This document shows, in pieces, positions 44,057-52,575 of a DNA stretch of 64,000 nucleotides. Origin of the DNA: Bradyrhizobium sp. U87765 SZCCT0048. GTDB taxonomy: Bacteria; Pseudomonadota; Alphaproteobacteria; Rhizobiales; Xanthobacteraceae. The notes beneath the pieces were generated by a model. That model was given only the letters and a program-made list of their open reading frames with translations. It was not told the origin of the DNA and did not search any database. The position numbers were made by a program, and so were the translations under genes. The stretch is taken from positions 1,550,001 to 1,614,000 of the forward strand of contig NZ_JAFCMM010000001.1 in the NCBI RefSeq assembly GCF_018131225.1, in the 5' to 3' direction. Position 1 is the stretch's first letter; each line of letters starts with the position of its first letter.

Positions 44057-45007
44057 ATGGCCAAGACACCGCTTATCGACCCTGAACACCCCATCGACCG
44101 CCGCCATGCCCTCGAATGCATGGTCTGGGCCGGCACCGGCGTGCTGTGGACCCTGAGCGGCGGCGTGCCGCGCTCGATCGGCCTGATCGGCGAGGCCCGC
44201 GCGGCCGAACCAGTGAAGGGCTTCACCTTCCTGCAGATGAGCGACAGCCACATCGGCTTCGACAAGGCCGCCAATCCCGACGCGCTGGCCACGTTGCGCG
44301 AGGCAGTGGCGAAGGTGAAGGCGATGCAGACCAAGCCGTCCTTCATCATCCACACCGGCGACATCACCCACCTGTCGAAGCCGGCCGAGTTCGACAATGC
44401 CGACAAGGTGTTCGGCGAGACCGGCGTGCAGATCCACTATGTGCCGGGCGAACACGACATCATCGACGAGGATCGCGGCAAGGCCTACCTCGACCGCTAC
44501 GGCAAGGGCAGCAAGGGCGCCGGCTGGTACTCCTTCGACGACCATGGCGTGCACTTCATCGGCCTCGTCAACGTCGTCGACCTCAAGGGCGGCGGCCTCG
44601 GCAATCTCGGCGAAGAGCAGCTTGCGTGGCTCGAGGCCGACCTCAAGGACCGCTCGAACAGCACCCCGATCGTGGTGTTCGCCCACATTCCGCTGCAGGT
44701 GATCTACGAGCAGTGGGGCTGGGGCACCTCGGACGGCACCCGCGCGCTGACCATGCTCAAGCGCTTCGGCTCGGTGACCATCCTCAACGGTCACATTCAC
44801 CAGCTGGCGCAGAAGGTGGAAGGCAGCATGACCTTCCACACCGCAATGTCGACCGCGTTCCCGCAGCCCGCGCCGGGCACGGCGCCGTCGCCCGGCCCGA
44901 TGGTGGTGCCCGCAGAACGGCTGCGCTCGATGCTGGGGCTGTCGAGCGTCACCGTCGCGCAGGGCGACAAGCCGCTTGCCTTCGTCGACAGGACGCTGGC
45001 GGGCTGA
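44057..45007 (+). CDS. secreted metallophosphoesterase (calcineurin-like)
   Basis: 316 residues from ATG at 44057, which has an AAGGAG site; an earlier ATG at 44033 is less likely. The N-terminus contains DRRHALECMVWAGTGVLWTL ending in ARAAEP, a twin-arginine-like export signal. Metal motifs: MSDSHIGFD, HTGDITHLS, VPGEHDIID (Glu where GNHD is usual), FAHIPL and LNGHIHQ. It likely acts on a phosphoester in the periplasm. It is the first gene of a unit with cupredoxin, ECF sigma and anti-sigma genes, overlapping the cupredoxin start by one base. Confidence 0.88.
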   Translation: MAKTPLIDPEHPIDRRHALECMVWAGTGVLWTLSGGVPRSIGLIGEARAAEPVKGFTFLQMSDSHIGFDKAANPDALATLREAVAKVKAMQTKPSFIIHTGDITHLSKPAEFDNADKVFGETGVQIHYVPGEHDIIDEDRGKAYLDRYGKGSKGAGWYSFDDHGVHFIGLVNVVDLKGGGLGNLGEEQLAWLEADLKDRSNSTPIVVFAHIPLQVIYEQWGWGTSDGTRALTMLKRFGSVTILNGHIHQLAQKVEGSMTFHTAMSTAFPQPAPGTAPSPGPMVVPAERLRSMLGLSSVTVAQGDKPLAFVDRTLAG

Positions 45008-45390
45008 TGGAGATGACGATGCGTACCCTCCTTGCCCGGCTTGCCGGCCACCGCCTCCTCCTCGCCACGCTGTCGGGCCCGGTCGTCGGCATGGCGCTGG
45101 CCCTCTCGCTGGTCGCGGTGCCGCGCGCCCACAGCGCGGCGCCGGCCAACGTCACCATCGACAACTTCACGTTCGGACCTCAGGAAATTGATGTTGCCGT
45201 CGGCACCACGGTTACCTGGCTGAACCACGACGACATCCCGCATTCGGTGGTGGCGGGCGGCAAGGCTTTCCGCTCGAAGGCGCTCGACACCGACGAATCC
45301 TTCGCGTTCACGTTCACGACCCCTGGCACTTTCGATTATTTCTGCGGACTGCATCCGCACATGGTCGGAAAGGTCGTGGTCAAGCCGTGA
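45007..45390 (+). CDS. type I copper protein (cupredoxin/plastocyanin-like), exported
   Basis: 127 residues: signal peptide up to about AHSA(44), then VTIDNFTFGPQEIDVAVGTT, VTWLNHDDIPHSVVAGGKAF and GTFDYFCGLHPHMVGKVVV. Copper ligands His79, Cys113, His116 and Met119 are all present with amicyanin/pseudoazurin-like spacing. Start ATG shares its A with the upstream stop; ATGs at 45013 and 45019 are alternatives. Probably accepts or donates electrons in the periplasm, or reports copper/redox state to the co-located sigma system. Confidence 0.9.
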   Translation: MEMTMRTLLARLAGHRLLLATLSGPVVGMALALSLVAVPRAHSAAPANVTIDNFTFGPQEIDVAVGTTVTWLNHDDIPHSVVAGGKAFRSKALDTDESFAFTFTTPGTFDYFCGLHPHMVGKVVVKP

Positions 45391-45423
45391 ACGTCGGGAC
45401 GGCCCCCCGGCAACGTCCCGAAG

Positions 45424-45461
45424 CCGTCGGCACGGTGGGCCTCCAGCCGCCGTGCCGACGG
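45424..45461. other. strong hairpin between cupredoxin and sigma genes
   Basis: CCGTCGGCACGG (45424-45435) and CCGTGCCGACGG (45450-45461) form a perfect 12-base stem with a 14-base loop. There is no T tract. A perfect dyad here argues that this stretch is non-coding and that the sigma gene starts downstream of it. Confidence 0.7.
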
Positions 45462-45524
45462 TCAGAAATCGTGTTAAGGTCCGCGCGCGCTTCGGATCGT
45501 TCCCCAACGCCTGCGGATACCGTC

Positions 45525-46070
45525 TTGACGGACAAGAGTGACCGTGAGCTTTTCGATGAGGTTTTTCTGCCCCATCTGGCGGAAGCCTACCGGCTGGCGC
45601 GCTGGCTGACCAGCAGTGCCGCCGACGCGGAAGACGTGGTGCAGGATGCGGCGCTGCGCGCGTTCCGCGGCATTCGCGGCTTTGGCGCGGTGAACGCGCG
45701 GGCGTGGTCGCTGACCATCGTGCGCAACACCGCCTACAGCTGGCTGCTGAAGAACAAGTCGCGCCATGTCGTGTTCACCGAGGACCTGAGCGAGCCGGAA
45801 CGGCAGCAGCTCGAACAGGAAGGCCCTTACACTGCGCACAACGACACTCCGGAGGATGTCGTGCTGCACAAGGCCGAGGCCGGCGAAGTGCAGCGTGCGC
45901 TCGACAGGCTGCCGGCGCCGTATCGCGAGATCATCGTGCTGCGCGAGCTGCACCAGTTGAACTACCGCGACATCGCCGAGGTGACGGGCATTCCGATCGG
46001 CACAGTGATGTCGCGCCTGTCACGGGCCCGCAAGCAACTGATGGACGAACTGAGAGACAACGCACCATGA
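45525..46070 (+). CDS. ECF-type RNA polymerase sigma factor
   Basis: 181 residues from TTG at 45525. Region 2: FLPHLAEAYRLARWLTSSAA, DAEDVVQDAALRAFRGIRGF; region 4: LPAPYREIIVLRELHQLNYR, DIAEVTGIPIGTVMSRLSRA. A GTG at 45387 would overlap the cupredoxin stop and add 46 residues, but these are low-complexity and their DNA forms a perfect hairpin, so I prefer TTG. Overlaps the anti-sigma gene by four bases, the normal arrangement of a sigma/anti-sigma pair. Its regulon probably includes the upstream exported proteins. Confidence 0.88.
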   Translation: MTDKSDRELFDEVFLPHLAEAYRLARWLTSSAADAEDVVQDAALRAFRGIRGFGAVNARAWSLTIVRNTAYSWLLKNKSRHVVFTEDLSEPERQQLEQEGPYTAHNDTPEDVVLHKAEAGEVQRALDRLPAPYREIIVLRELHQLNYRDIAEVTGIPIGTVMSRLSRARKQLMDELRDNAP

Positions 46071-46822
46071 CCGACGACGACCGCGATCACGAGGAGCTGC
46101 AGTTGCAGGCCTACTGCGACGGCGAGCTCGATCCGGCGTCGGCGGCCGACGTCGAGCGGCGCCTCGCCACAGATGCGTCGCTGCGTGCGCGGCGCGACCG
46201 CATCATGGCGCTGCGCGGCGTGCTGCGTTCGCTGCCGCAGGACACGCCTCCGCCCAGCCTGCTCGCCGGCATCGAGAGCAGGCTTGCGTCCGCGGACAGA
46301 AAGCCGGCGGCGCGCAGCTGGTCATGGCGTGCGCTCGCCGCGTCCGCCGTCGCCGGCGCCGTCCTCACCGGCGCTGCGACCATGTCTCTCAATCAATACG
46401 CCGCACGCGACGACGTCGCCCGCCAGCTCGTCTCCGGTCATATTCGCGCCCTGCTGGCGCCGCAGCCGTTCGATGTCGCGTCTTCCGACCGCCACACCGT
46501 GAAGCCGTGGTTCACCACCCGCATCCCGGAATCGCCGCTGGTGGTCGACCTCAGCGCGCAGGGCTTCGTGCTCGCGGGCGGGCGGGTCGACGTGCTCGGC
46601 CGCACGCCGGTCGCCACCATCGTCTATCGCCATGCCGCCCATGTCGTCAGCCTGACCGCGCTGCCGGCGGGCCGCAGCGTTCCCGGCGACAGCGTCGCCG
46701 GCTACAATGTGCTGAGCTGGAGCGATCCGACCTTCACCTATGTCGCGGTCTCGGACCTGCCGCACGAGGATCTGCTGGCGTTCAAGCAGGCGTTCGCCGC
46801 CGGTGCGACCACGCTGCGCTGA
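46067..46822 (+). CDS. membrane anti-sigma factor
   Basis: 251 residues. N-terminal anti-sigma-like segment HEELQLQAYCDGELDPASAA-DVERRLATDASLRARRDRIM, lacking a His-x3-Cys-x2-Cys zinc motif; one membrane helix near residues 87-107 (WRALAASAVAGAVLTGAATM); then a periplasmic domain with VSGHIRALLAPQPFDVASSD, TVKPWFTTRIPESPLVVDLS, FVLAGGRVDVLGRTPVATIV. This matches ChrR-less, transmembrane anti-sigma proteins that hold ECF factors at the membrane. ATGA overlap with the sigma gene. Confidence 0.9.
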   Translation: MTDDDRDHEELQLQAYCDGELDPASAADVERRLATDASLRARRDRIMALRGVLRSLPQDTPPPSLLAGIESRLASADRKPAARSWSWRALAASAVAGAVLTGAATMSLNQYAARDDVARQLVSGHIRALLAPQPFDVASSDRHTVKPWFTTRIPESPLVVDLSAQGFVLAGGRVDVLGRTPVATIVYRHAAHVVSLTALPAGRSVPGDSVAGYNVLSWSDPTFTYVAVSDLPHEDLLAFKQAFAAGATTLR

Positions 46823-46838
46823 GCGCGGCAGGCCGGCA

Positions 46839-47618
46839 TCACGACACCGGCGCCGCCACAGGCGCCGGCCAAGGCAACAGCACCACCGACATCGCCACGG
46901 CTCCGATCACCCCGTCGGTGTCGTGGATCGTCCCCTGCCCGGCACCGATGCCGGCCTGTGGCTGCCACCACGCCTGCGGGCGCACGCCGATCCATTCGCC
47001 GACTGGCGGACGGAGCAGGTGGACACTGAGGTTCGGATTCGGATCGAGCGCGACGTTGTGCAGCGGCCGGCCGATACCATGACACCAGTCCGCCGGGCCG
47101 AGCACCCGCGCGAGCACGCCTGCACCGGCGATCACGTCGTCCTTGAGGCGGAACCAGAAGACGTCGTTGCCGTGGCGCGCTTCCATCGCCTGCCAGAACC
47201 ACGGGCCGTCATGGGCCGCGGAAACATAGCGCTCGGGGTAGCGCGCGGGATCGATCGCGGTCACCGGCGGCGGCGCGAAGCCGGGCACCGCGACGGCGCG
47301 CTCGCGCGCCAGCGTCACCCGCACCACGGCGCAGGGATCGTCGCGGCCGATCGCCCACAGCGTGTTGTCGATCACACTGACACGGCCGCCAGCGGTCACG
47401 ACATGGGCCTGCGTGCGCAGCGGCGCGAGCGGCGTCGGCCGCAGGAAATGCGCCGTCATGCCGACCGCCGTGCCCCATTGCCGTTCCACCGCGAGCGCCT
47501 CGACCTCGGCCGTCAGCAGCCCGGCCACCGCACCACCTTGCAGCCCGGTGAAGGGACCTGCCGCGAGCGGCCCCGGCAGCCAGTGGTTGGGTTCATCGAG
47601 CGGCGTGAAGATCGGCAT
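46839..47618 (-). CDS. acyl-CoA thioesterase-fold (double hotdog) protein
   Basis: 259 residues that look like a thioesterase-like superfamily protein: GLQGGAVAGLLTAEVEALAV, TAHFLRPTPLAPLRTQAHVV, RVSVIDNTLWAIGRDDPCAV, and a second half with WFWQAMEARHGNDVFWFRLK, LSVHLLRPPVGEWIGVRPQA, GAGQGTIHDTDGVIGAVAMS. The duplicated pattern and the terminal G-x-HDTDG segment fit type II thioesterase (TesB-like) relatives. Likely hydrolyses an acyl-CoA; substrate unknown. Convergent with the anti-sigma gene; preceded upstream by a repeat-rich gap. Confidence 0.8.
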   Translation of the reverse strand: MPIFTPLDEPNHWLPGPLAAGPFTGLQGGAVAGLLTAEVEALAVERQWGTAVGMTAHFLRPTPLAPLRTQAHVVTAGGRVSVIDNTLWAIGRDDPCAVVRVTLARERAVAVPGFAPPPVTAIDPARYPERYVSAAHDGPWFWQAMEARHGNDVFWFRLKDDVIAGAGVLARVLGPADWCHGIGRPLHNVALDPNPNLSVHLLRPPVGEWIGVRPQAWWQPQAGIGAGQGTIHDTDGVIGAVAMSVVLLPWPAPVAAPVS

Positions 47619-47812
47619 GGGTCGGTGTTCCGGAAACGTTGCGGGATCGCGCCGACACTGGCCGATCCGTTCGCCGCCGACAAAAGAGATCTCGTCACCC
47701 CGGGTGAATGGATTTCATCGATGAAGAGCAGCGCAAGGATCGATGCAGCCACGATGGCTGGCAACGATGCGTTGCCCTCGCAGGATGAGGCACCAACCAC
47801 TCGCACTCTGTT

Positions 47813-47916
47813 ATTGCCGGGCTTGACCCGGCAATCCAGCTCCTCACGATGCGACGCATATCCAGTGAAGCTGGATCACCGCGTCACGACGCTTCGCGTC
47901 GGCCCGGTGATGACGC
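47813..47916. repeat. dispersed repeat (family B), copy a of a direct pair
   Basis: ATTGCCGGGCTTGACCCGGC-AATCCAGCTC ... GCATATCCAGTGAAGCTGGA ... CGCTTCGCGTCGGCCCGGTG-ATGACGC. Nearly identical to 47983-48084, 170 bases away. Confidence 0.85.
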
Positions 47917-47982
47917 GGAGAAGAACGGCAACGTCGCAATACCTTCCACGTCATGACGCGCCCACCACACCCGCTCCGTCAT

Positions 47983-48084
47983 TGCCGGGCTTGACCCGGC
48001 AATCCAGCTCCTCACGATGCGACGCATATCCAGTGAAGCTGGATCACCAGATCACGACGCTTCGCGTCGGCCCGGTGATGACGC
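47983..48084. repeat. dispersed repeat (family B), copy b of a direct pair
   Basis: Second copy, differing from copy a at only a few positions (for example ATCACCAGATCACGACG in place of ATCACCGCGTCACGACG). The 646-base gap 47619-48264 holds this pair and a family A element; no gene is seen in it. Confidence 0.85.
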
Positions 48085-48146
48085 TGCGTGAGCGGAAATA
48101 CTCTGGCACACGCAAGGTCGTCGCCGACCCCGGCCTCATCCGCGTG

Positions 48147-48247
48147 GTCATTCCGGACGCCGCACAGCGGCGATCCGGAATCGCGATGATTCGGCAGGAG
48201 GAGCGATCGAGATTCCGGGTTCGTCGCTGCGCGACGCCCCGGAATGG
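48147..48247. repeat. dispersed palindromic repeat (family A), copy 2
   Basis: TTCCGGACGCCGCACAGCGG-CGATCCGGAATC ... GAGATTCCGGGTTCGTCGCT-GCGCGACGCCCCGGAATGG; same layout as 3090-3187. Immediately downstream of the deacetylase-family gene stop, where it can form hairpins. Confidence 0.8.
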
Positions 48248-48264
48248 CAATGCCAGCGACGCCT

Positions 48265-49290
48265 TTACCGCGCGGCTTCGAAGCCCGCGAGCGTCGCGGT
48301 GAGGTTCGGGCCGAGAGCATCGGAGAGATAGCCGCCCTCCTGCACCAGCACGGTCGGCAGGCCGAGACGGGCGATGGCGGCGCCGATGCGGTGGAAGCCG
48401 TCTGTGGTGACCGCAAGGCCCGCAAGCGGATCTTGCACCGAGGCGTCGAGGCCGAGCGCGACCACCAGCGCGCCCGGCGCGAAGGCGCGGATGGTCTTCT
48501 CCGCTTCGGCGAACGCCACGAGGTAGTCGTCGTCGCCGGTGCCGCGCGGCAACGGGATGTTGTGGTTGGCGCCGAGGCCGGCGCCCGCGCCGCGCTCGTG
48601 CGCATGCCCCCACACGAACGGATAGAAGAAGGCGGGATCGGCGTGGATCGATACGGTGAGCACGTCGGGGCGTTCGTAGAAGATCCCCTGCGTGCCGTTG
48701 CCGTGATGGACGTCGACGTCGAGGATCGCGACCCGCGCATGGCGCTGCCGCAGATGGGCCGCGGCGATGGCGCTGTTGTTGAGGAAACAGAAGCCGCCGG
48801 CGACGTCGCGAAACGCGTGATGGCCCGGCGGGCGGCACAGCGCGTACGTGGCGTCCTCGCCGTCGAGCACCATTTGCGCCGCCGTGGTCGCGACATCGCT
48901 CGACGCACAGGCACCGGCCCAGGTTCCGGGTCCGATCGGGCACGCGGTATCGGCGGTGTGCCAGCCGAGGCGGCCGACGATATGCGTCGGATACGTCGCG
49001 CCATGGCGGACGGGGTGAATGTTGGCGATCATCTCCGGGCCGGCATCGCCGAGCGCCACCCAGGCGTCCCAGGCTTCGGCCAGAAAGCGAAGATATTCCG
49101 CGCTATGGATTTGCGCCCGCGGGCCCTCACCGAATGTCGTCGGCGGCACCAGCGTATGACGGCCAGCCTTCAACCCGGCCAGCAGGCGATCGGCGCGCTC
49201 CGGCTGCTCGGTGGTGCGGGTGACGACGCCGCGCACCAGAAAGAACTGCGGATCGTGGCGGCGATGCTGCTCGGAATAGACGGCTTTCAC
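48265..49290 (-). CDS. histone deacetylase family / acetylpolyamine amidohydrolase-like protein
   Basis: 341 residues from GTG at 49290 (KAVYSEQHRRHDPQFFLVRG), with an AAGGAG site. Zn ligands Asp193, His195 and Asp282 (ILDVDVHHGNGTQGIFYERP; VVALGLDASVQDPLAGL), the paired catalytic histidines 157-158 in CRPPGHHAFRDVAGGFCFLN and the late GGY (residue 321) are all present. The N-terminal YSEQHRRHDPQ plus an ERADRLLAGL segment is the acetylpolyamine amidohydrolase (AphA) pattern. It deacetylates a small acetylated amine or related amide. Divergent from a LysR gene that may control it. Confidence 0.91.
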   Translation of the reverse strand: MKAVYSEQHRRHDPQFFLVRGVVTRTTEQPERADRLLAGLKAGRHTLVPPTTFGEGPRAQIHSAEYLRFLAEAWDAWVALGDAGPEMIANIHPVRHGATYPTHIVGRLGWHTADTACPIGPGTWAGACASSDVATTAAQMVLDGEDATYALCRPPGHHAFRDVAGGFCFLNNSAIAAAHLRQRHARVAILDVDVHHGNGTQGIFYERPDVLTVSIHADPAFFYPFVWGHAHERGAGAGLGANHNIPLPRGTGDDDYLVAFAEAEKTIRAFAPGALVVALGLDASVQDPLAGLAVTTDGFHRIGAAIARLGLPTVLVQEGGYLSDALGPNLTATLAGFEAAR

Positions 49291-49425
49291 GCGTGGACTC
49301 CTTCGGCTGGTCGTTTCTCTATAGCGCAATGGGCAGCACTGCGTCAGCCGCGCACGATTGCGTCGCTGCACCACGCCGGTAAAATGGGCATCGATCGATC
49401 CTCCGTGAGCCGGACGCCGCCCGCA

Positions 49426-50352
49426 ATGACCAGGAAGCCGCCCCTCGTGCCGGAGCCGCCGCTGCGGGACATTCCGCCGCTGCCGGCGCTGCAGGCGTTC
49501 GAACGCGCCGCGGCACGGCTGAGCTTTCGTCTCGCCGCCCGCGATCTTGCCCTCAGTCCGTCGGCGATCAGCCACCAGATCCGCGGTCTCGAGGAGCGCT
49601 TCGGCACAAAGCTGTTCGTGCGCGAGCCGCGCGCGATCCGTCTGACGCCGGCCGGCGAACGCTACCTCGCGCAGGTCTCGGCGGCGCTCGCGACGCTGGC
49701 CGATGCCGGCCGCGAACTGGCGCAGAGCAAGCCCGCCGGCGGCAACGAACTCTGGGTGAGCTCGCTGCCGTTCTTTACCAGCACCGTGCTGATGCCGGCC
49801 CTGCCGGCGTTCGCGCGCCGCCATCCCGAGTTGACGCTGCGCATCGAGGCGACCCACCAGTATGCCGACTTCGACGGCTCCCATGTCGATGTCGCCGTGC
49901 GCTATGGCCGCGCCTACGCCAGCGGCTTGCGGCTCGAGCCCCTGATCGGCGTCAGCGGCCTGCCGGTGTGCGCGCCGGCCGTCGCCGCCGGCTTGCGCAC
50001 CCCCGCCGATCTCACAGGCGAAGTGCTGCTGCATCTGATCACCCGACCGCAGGAATGGCAGACCTGGCTCGCGGACGTCGGCCTCGGCGATCTGTCGCCG
50101 CGTGGCCATCTCTGGCTCGACAGCATGCCCGCGATCCTCGACGCCGCCGAACGCGGCCTCGGCGTCGCTCTGGCGATGGCGCCGCTGATCCGCCGCCGCG
50201 ACGGCTTCGGCAGCCGGCTCATGGCCCCCTTCGACATCGCCACGCCCGAGAGCGGCCGCTTCTACCTGGTGTCCCGCCCCGAACAAGCCCGCGACCGCCG
50301 CATCAATGCGTTGCGGCGCTGGATCACCGACGCCGCGCGCGGACCGCAATGA
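49426..50352 (+). CDS. LysR-family regulator (GcvA-like)
   Basis: 308 residues. Helix-turn-helix: LPALQAFERAAARLSFRLAA, RDLALSPSAISHQIRGLEER, then GTKLFVREPRAIRLTPAGER. Effector domain: ELWVSSLPFFTSTVLMPALP, VDVAVRYGRAYASGLRLEPL, LWLDSMPAILDAAERGLGVA, GcvA/AmpR-like. Start ATG at 49426; an upstream in-frame ATG at 49385 is possible. Divergent from the acetylpolyamine amidohydrolase-like gene with 135 bases between. Confidence 0.9.
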   Translation: MTRKPPLVPEPPLRDIPPLPALQAFERAAARLSFRLAARDLALSPSAISHQIRGLEERFGTKLFVREPRAIRLTPAGERYLAQVSAALATLADAGRELAQSKPAGGNELWVSSLPFFTSTVLMPALPAFARRHPELTLRIEATHQYADFDGSHVDVAVRYGRAYASGLRLEPLIGVSGLPVCAPAVAAGLRTPADLTGEVLLHLITRPQEWQTWLADVGLGDLSPRGHLWLDSMPAILDAAERGLGVALAMAPLIRRRDGFGSRLMAPFDIATPESGRFYLVSRPEQARDRRINALRRWITDAARGPQ

Positions 50353-50437
50353 GACCGATGCCGCAGAGCGAGCGGCCCGCGCCACGAGACGGACACGGAT
50401 GATCGCCCTGCCTGTCGCAATCACTTCACGCGCCGCA

Positions 50438-50776
50438 TCAGGGGCGAGCGACGGCTGTGCTCTTGGTCATCGGCAGCGAACAGTTTCTGCACGCCTTGTC
50501 GTCGCACATCCGGCAGATGGTGAAACGATCCATCTCGGACGTGTCCTGCCTTGCGAGCAGTTCGTGGATCCGCATTCCCGGTTGTTTGGTTTCGTCGGGC
50601 GACATCACATCCAGCAGCAACGCCACCGCTGAAATCTGCGACTCCATCAGTTCGTTGCCGGTCGCGGCGCCGGTCGCCGTCAGGTACAGGGCGATCTCGC
50701 GCGCCAGGCGCGTGGGCTGACAATATCGAAAGTGCCGGAACTCGGCGCCAGTCGTGACGGCCAGCCGCAACCGCAT
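50438..50776 (-). CDS. small protein with C-terminal Cys-x2-Cys-x4-Cys-x2-Cys motif, function unknown
   Basis: 112 residues from ATG at 50776; a TTG at 50809 would add 11. Segments: RLAVTTGAEFRHFRYCQPTR, LAREIALYLTATGAATGNEL, MSPDETKQPGMRIHELLARQ. The tail RFTICRMCDDKACRNCSLPM holds four cysteines in a zinc- or cluster-binding spacing. Third-position GC is coding-like. Between a LysR gene and an NTF2-fold gene, same strand as the latter. No family recognised. Confidence 0.55.
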   Translation of the reverse strand: MRLRLAVTTGAEFRHFRYCQPTRLAREIALYLTATGAATGNELMESQISAVALLLDVMSPDETKQPGMRIHELLARQDTSEMDRFTICRMCDDKACRNCSLPMTKSTAVARP

Positions 50777-50842
50777 CGCAGAGATATCGGCGACGCCGGG
50801 ATGGCCCAAGGGGCCATTCCGGCCGCCATTCGCACTCGCACT

Positions 50843-51298
50843 CTATGCCACAGCGGCAGCGCCATCGGATTCGAGATGATATCCCTTCGACGTGATCAGC
50901 CACTGGCCGTCGATGCAGTGCCAGGTCAGATAGTCCACGTAGGTCATCGTGTTCATCCTGAGGCGTACCTTCACGAACGCCAGGGTGGCCGACGCAAAGT
51001 CCATCAGCAGAATGTCGTCCGCGCGCGGCGCATTCACTGACTTCGCGGACTGGCGCTTGTCGAGAATGTCCCGGTAGATCGCGGCGGGCCACACCACCAT
51101 CTGCCCGTCCCGAAAGCCGTGCAACTGAGCCGTGGACCGGAAGACCTGATCGAAGCGCGAGGTATCGCAGTCGTACATGAGGTCGAAGTACGTCTGCACC
51201 GCCTGGGTCAGGGCCGCAGCACAGGGATGCGCTGCCGTGGCGGCGGCCTCGTTGCCCTGCCGGGACAGTGGCGTCGGTTCGCGGGTAATGGCGGTCAT
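50843..51298 (-). CDS. NTF2-like/SnoaL-fold protein
   Basis: 151 residues with the cone-like NTF2 fold pattern: ALTQAVQTYFDLMYDCDTSR, FDQVFRSTAQLHGFRDGQMV, VWPAAIYRDILDKRQSAK, LLMDFASATLAFVKVRLRMN, TMTYVDYLTWHCIDGQWLIT. This is the lumazine-binding-like nuclear transport factor 2 group, common as small enzymes or ligand carriers. An AT-rich promoter-like stretch (51408-51445) lies upstream, next to the end of a LysR gene on the same strand. Function unknown. Confidence 0.82.
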   Translation of the reverse strand: MTAITREPTPLSRQGNEAAATAAHPCAAALTQAVQTYFDLMYDCDTSRFDQVFRSTAQLHGFRDGQMVVWPAAIYRDILDKRQSAKSVNAPRADDILLMDFASATLAFVKVRLRMNTMTYVDYLTWHCIDGQWLITSKGYHLESDGAAAVA

Positions 51299-51448
51299 CG
51301 AAAACTCCCTGGTCGATCCCGGCAGCGAAATGGCGGCTCGCGCCCCCCTGATGCGGTGGGGATCGCAGCGCTGCGGGTGCTCCCTCCATACGCCGGGAAA
51401 CGGTTCGTCTACAAATTCATAATAGACATCATCAATATTCCGAAATGG

Positions 51449-52342
51449 TCACTCGTACAGCGCGTTCGAAAGCGTCTGCTCCATCACGTCCAGCGGCCGC
51501 GCCAGGCGCCCGAGCTGGCGCCGGCGAATGAACCAGGTCGAGACCGTGAGCTGGAGATCAGGAACGTTGAAGGCCTTGATCTTCTGCCGGGCCGGGATCT
51601 TCTTCACCTGGCTTGCCGGCAGCAGGCCAAAGCCCGCGCCGCGCGCCACCACGGACAGCTGCAGGTTCTTGCCGAACGCCTCGACGATCACCCGCGGCGG
51701 CCCAGCGCCTGCGCGTTCGAGCGCCTGCGTCAGCGCCACGCGGTAGCCGCAACTCTCCGGCTGGATCACCCACCCCACCTCGTTCAGCGCGCGCAGCGAA
51801 CGCCAGCGTGTCGATGCATGGGCGCCGCCGCCGATAACCCGTACATTCTCGCGACCGAGGCAGCGCGCCGGCAGCTCGGTCCTGGGCGGGCCGTCCGTCA
51901 GCAGCGTGATGAGTGCGGCATCGAGACTGCCGGCATGCAGCCGCTCCAGCAGCGGCGCGGTCCAGTCGATGGAGATCTGGAGCGTGACATCCGGGAAGCC
52001 GGACCGCAGTTGGTCGAGAGGCCGCTCCGCCACGATTTCAGCGAGCGCGTGGGCAGTGCCGATGCGCAGGACCCCCGTCGGCGGCGCGGCCGGCGACACA
52101 GCATCCAAAAATGCTTCCGCCGCATCGAGAACCCGCCGACCGTGATGGAGAGCGGCCTGGCCGTCTTGGGTCAGGATCAACGGCTTGGTCTGCCGATCGA
52201 ACAATGTCACGCCGAGCTCGAGCTCCAGCCGCTGAACCAGCCTCGACACCGCGGATTGAGTCATATGGAGCTGCCGGGCAGCGGCCTGCACCGATCCCGT
52301 CTGCGCGACTGCCACAAACGTGCGGATTTCGTTCAGCTTCAC
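51449..52342 (-). CDS. LysR-family regulator
   Basis: 297 residues from GTG at 52342, with GGAG eight bases upstream. Helix-turn-helix: KLNEIRTFVAVAQTGSVQAA, ARQLHMTQSAVSRLVQRLEL, GVTLFDRQTKPLILTQDGQA. Effector domain: GVLRIGTAHALAEIVAERPL, VTLQISIDWTAPLLERLHAG, AGFGLLPASQVKKIPARQKI. Same direction as the NTF2-fold gene downstream, which it may regulate. Confidence 0.9.
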   Translation of the reverse strand: MKLNEIRTFVAVAQTGSVQAAARQLHMTQSAVSRLVQRLELELGVTLFDRQTKPLILTQDGQAALHHGRRVLDAAEAFLDAVSPAAPPTGVLRIGTAHALAEIVAERPLDQLRSGFPDVTLQISIDWTAPLLERLHAGSLDAALITLLTDGPPRTELPARCLGRENVRVIGGGAHASTRWRSLRALNEVGWVIQPESCGYRVALTQALERAGAGPPRVIVEAFGKNLQLSVVARGAGFGLLPASQVKKIPARQKIKAFNVPDLQLTVSTWFIRRRQLGRLARPLDVMEQTLSNALYE

Positions 52343-52575
52343 GGAAAGTCTCCTGCCGCCAACATTCCGGAACGGTATCATATGTTGGGGGACTGAAGCG
52401 ACAGCCGGCGCGATGGCGCACGCCTTCCCGCGGGGCGCAGCCTCGCGCAGCCCTGCGATCAACGGCGCTCAATCATCGGGATCGACATCGGCATGGGCGC
52501 CGTCGAGATGCCGCCGACAAGGCGATCGCGCGCGATGGTACGGACCTGCGCATCCGCGCACGGGCCGGACGGCTC
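52343..52575. other. intergenic, no gene seen
   Basis: Upstream of the LysR gene; it must hold its promoter. Open frames here run antiparallel and look like noise. The following bases to 52845 hold the small ORF at 52576-52725 and non-coding homology to 55668-55788. Confidence 0.4.

Noticed and set aside
45387..45524. GTG start giving the ECF sigma factor 46 more residues
   Set aside because: The added residues are low-complexity and their DNA forms a perfect 12-base hairpin; TTG at 45525 gives the normal ECF length.
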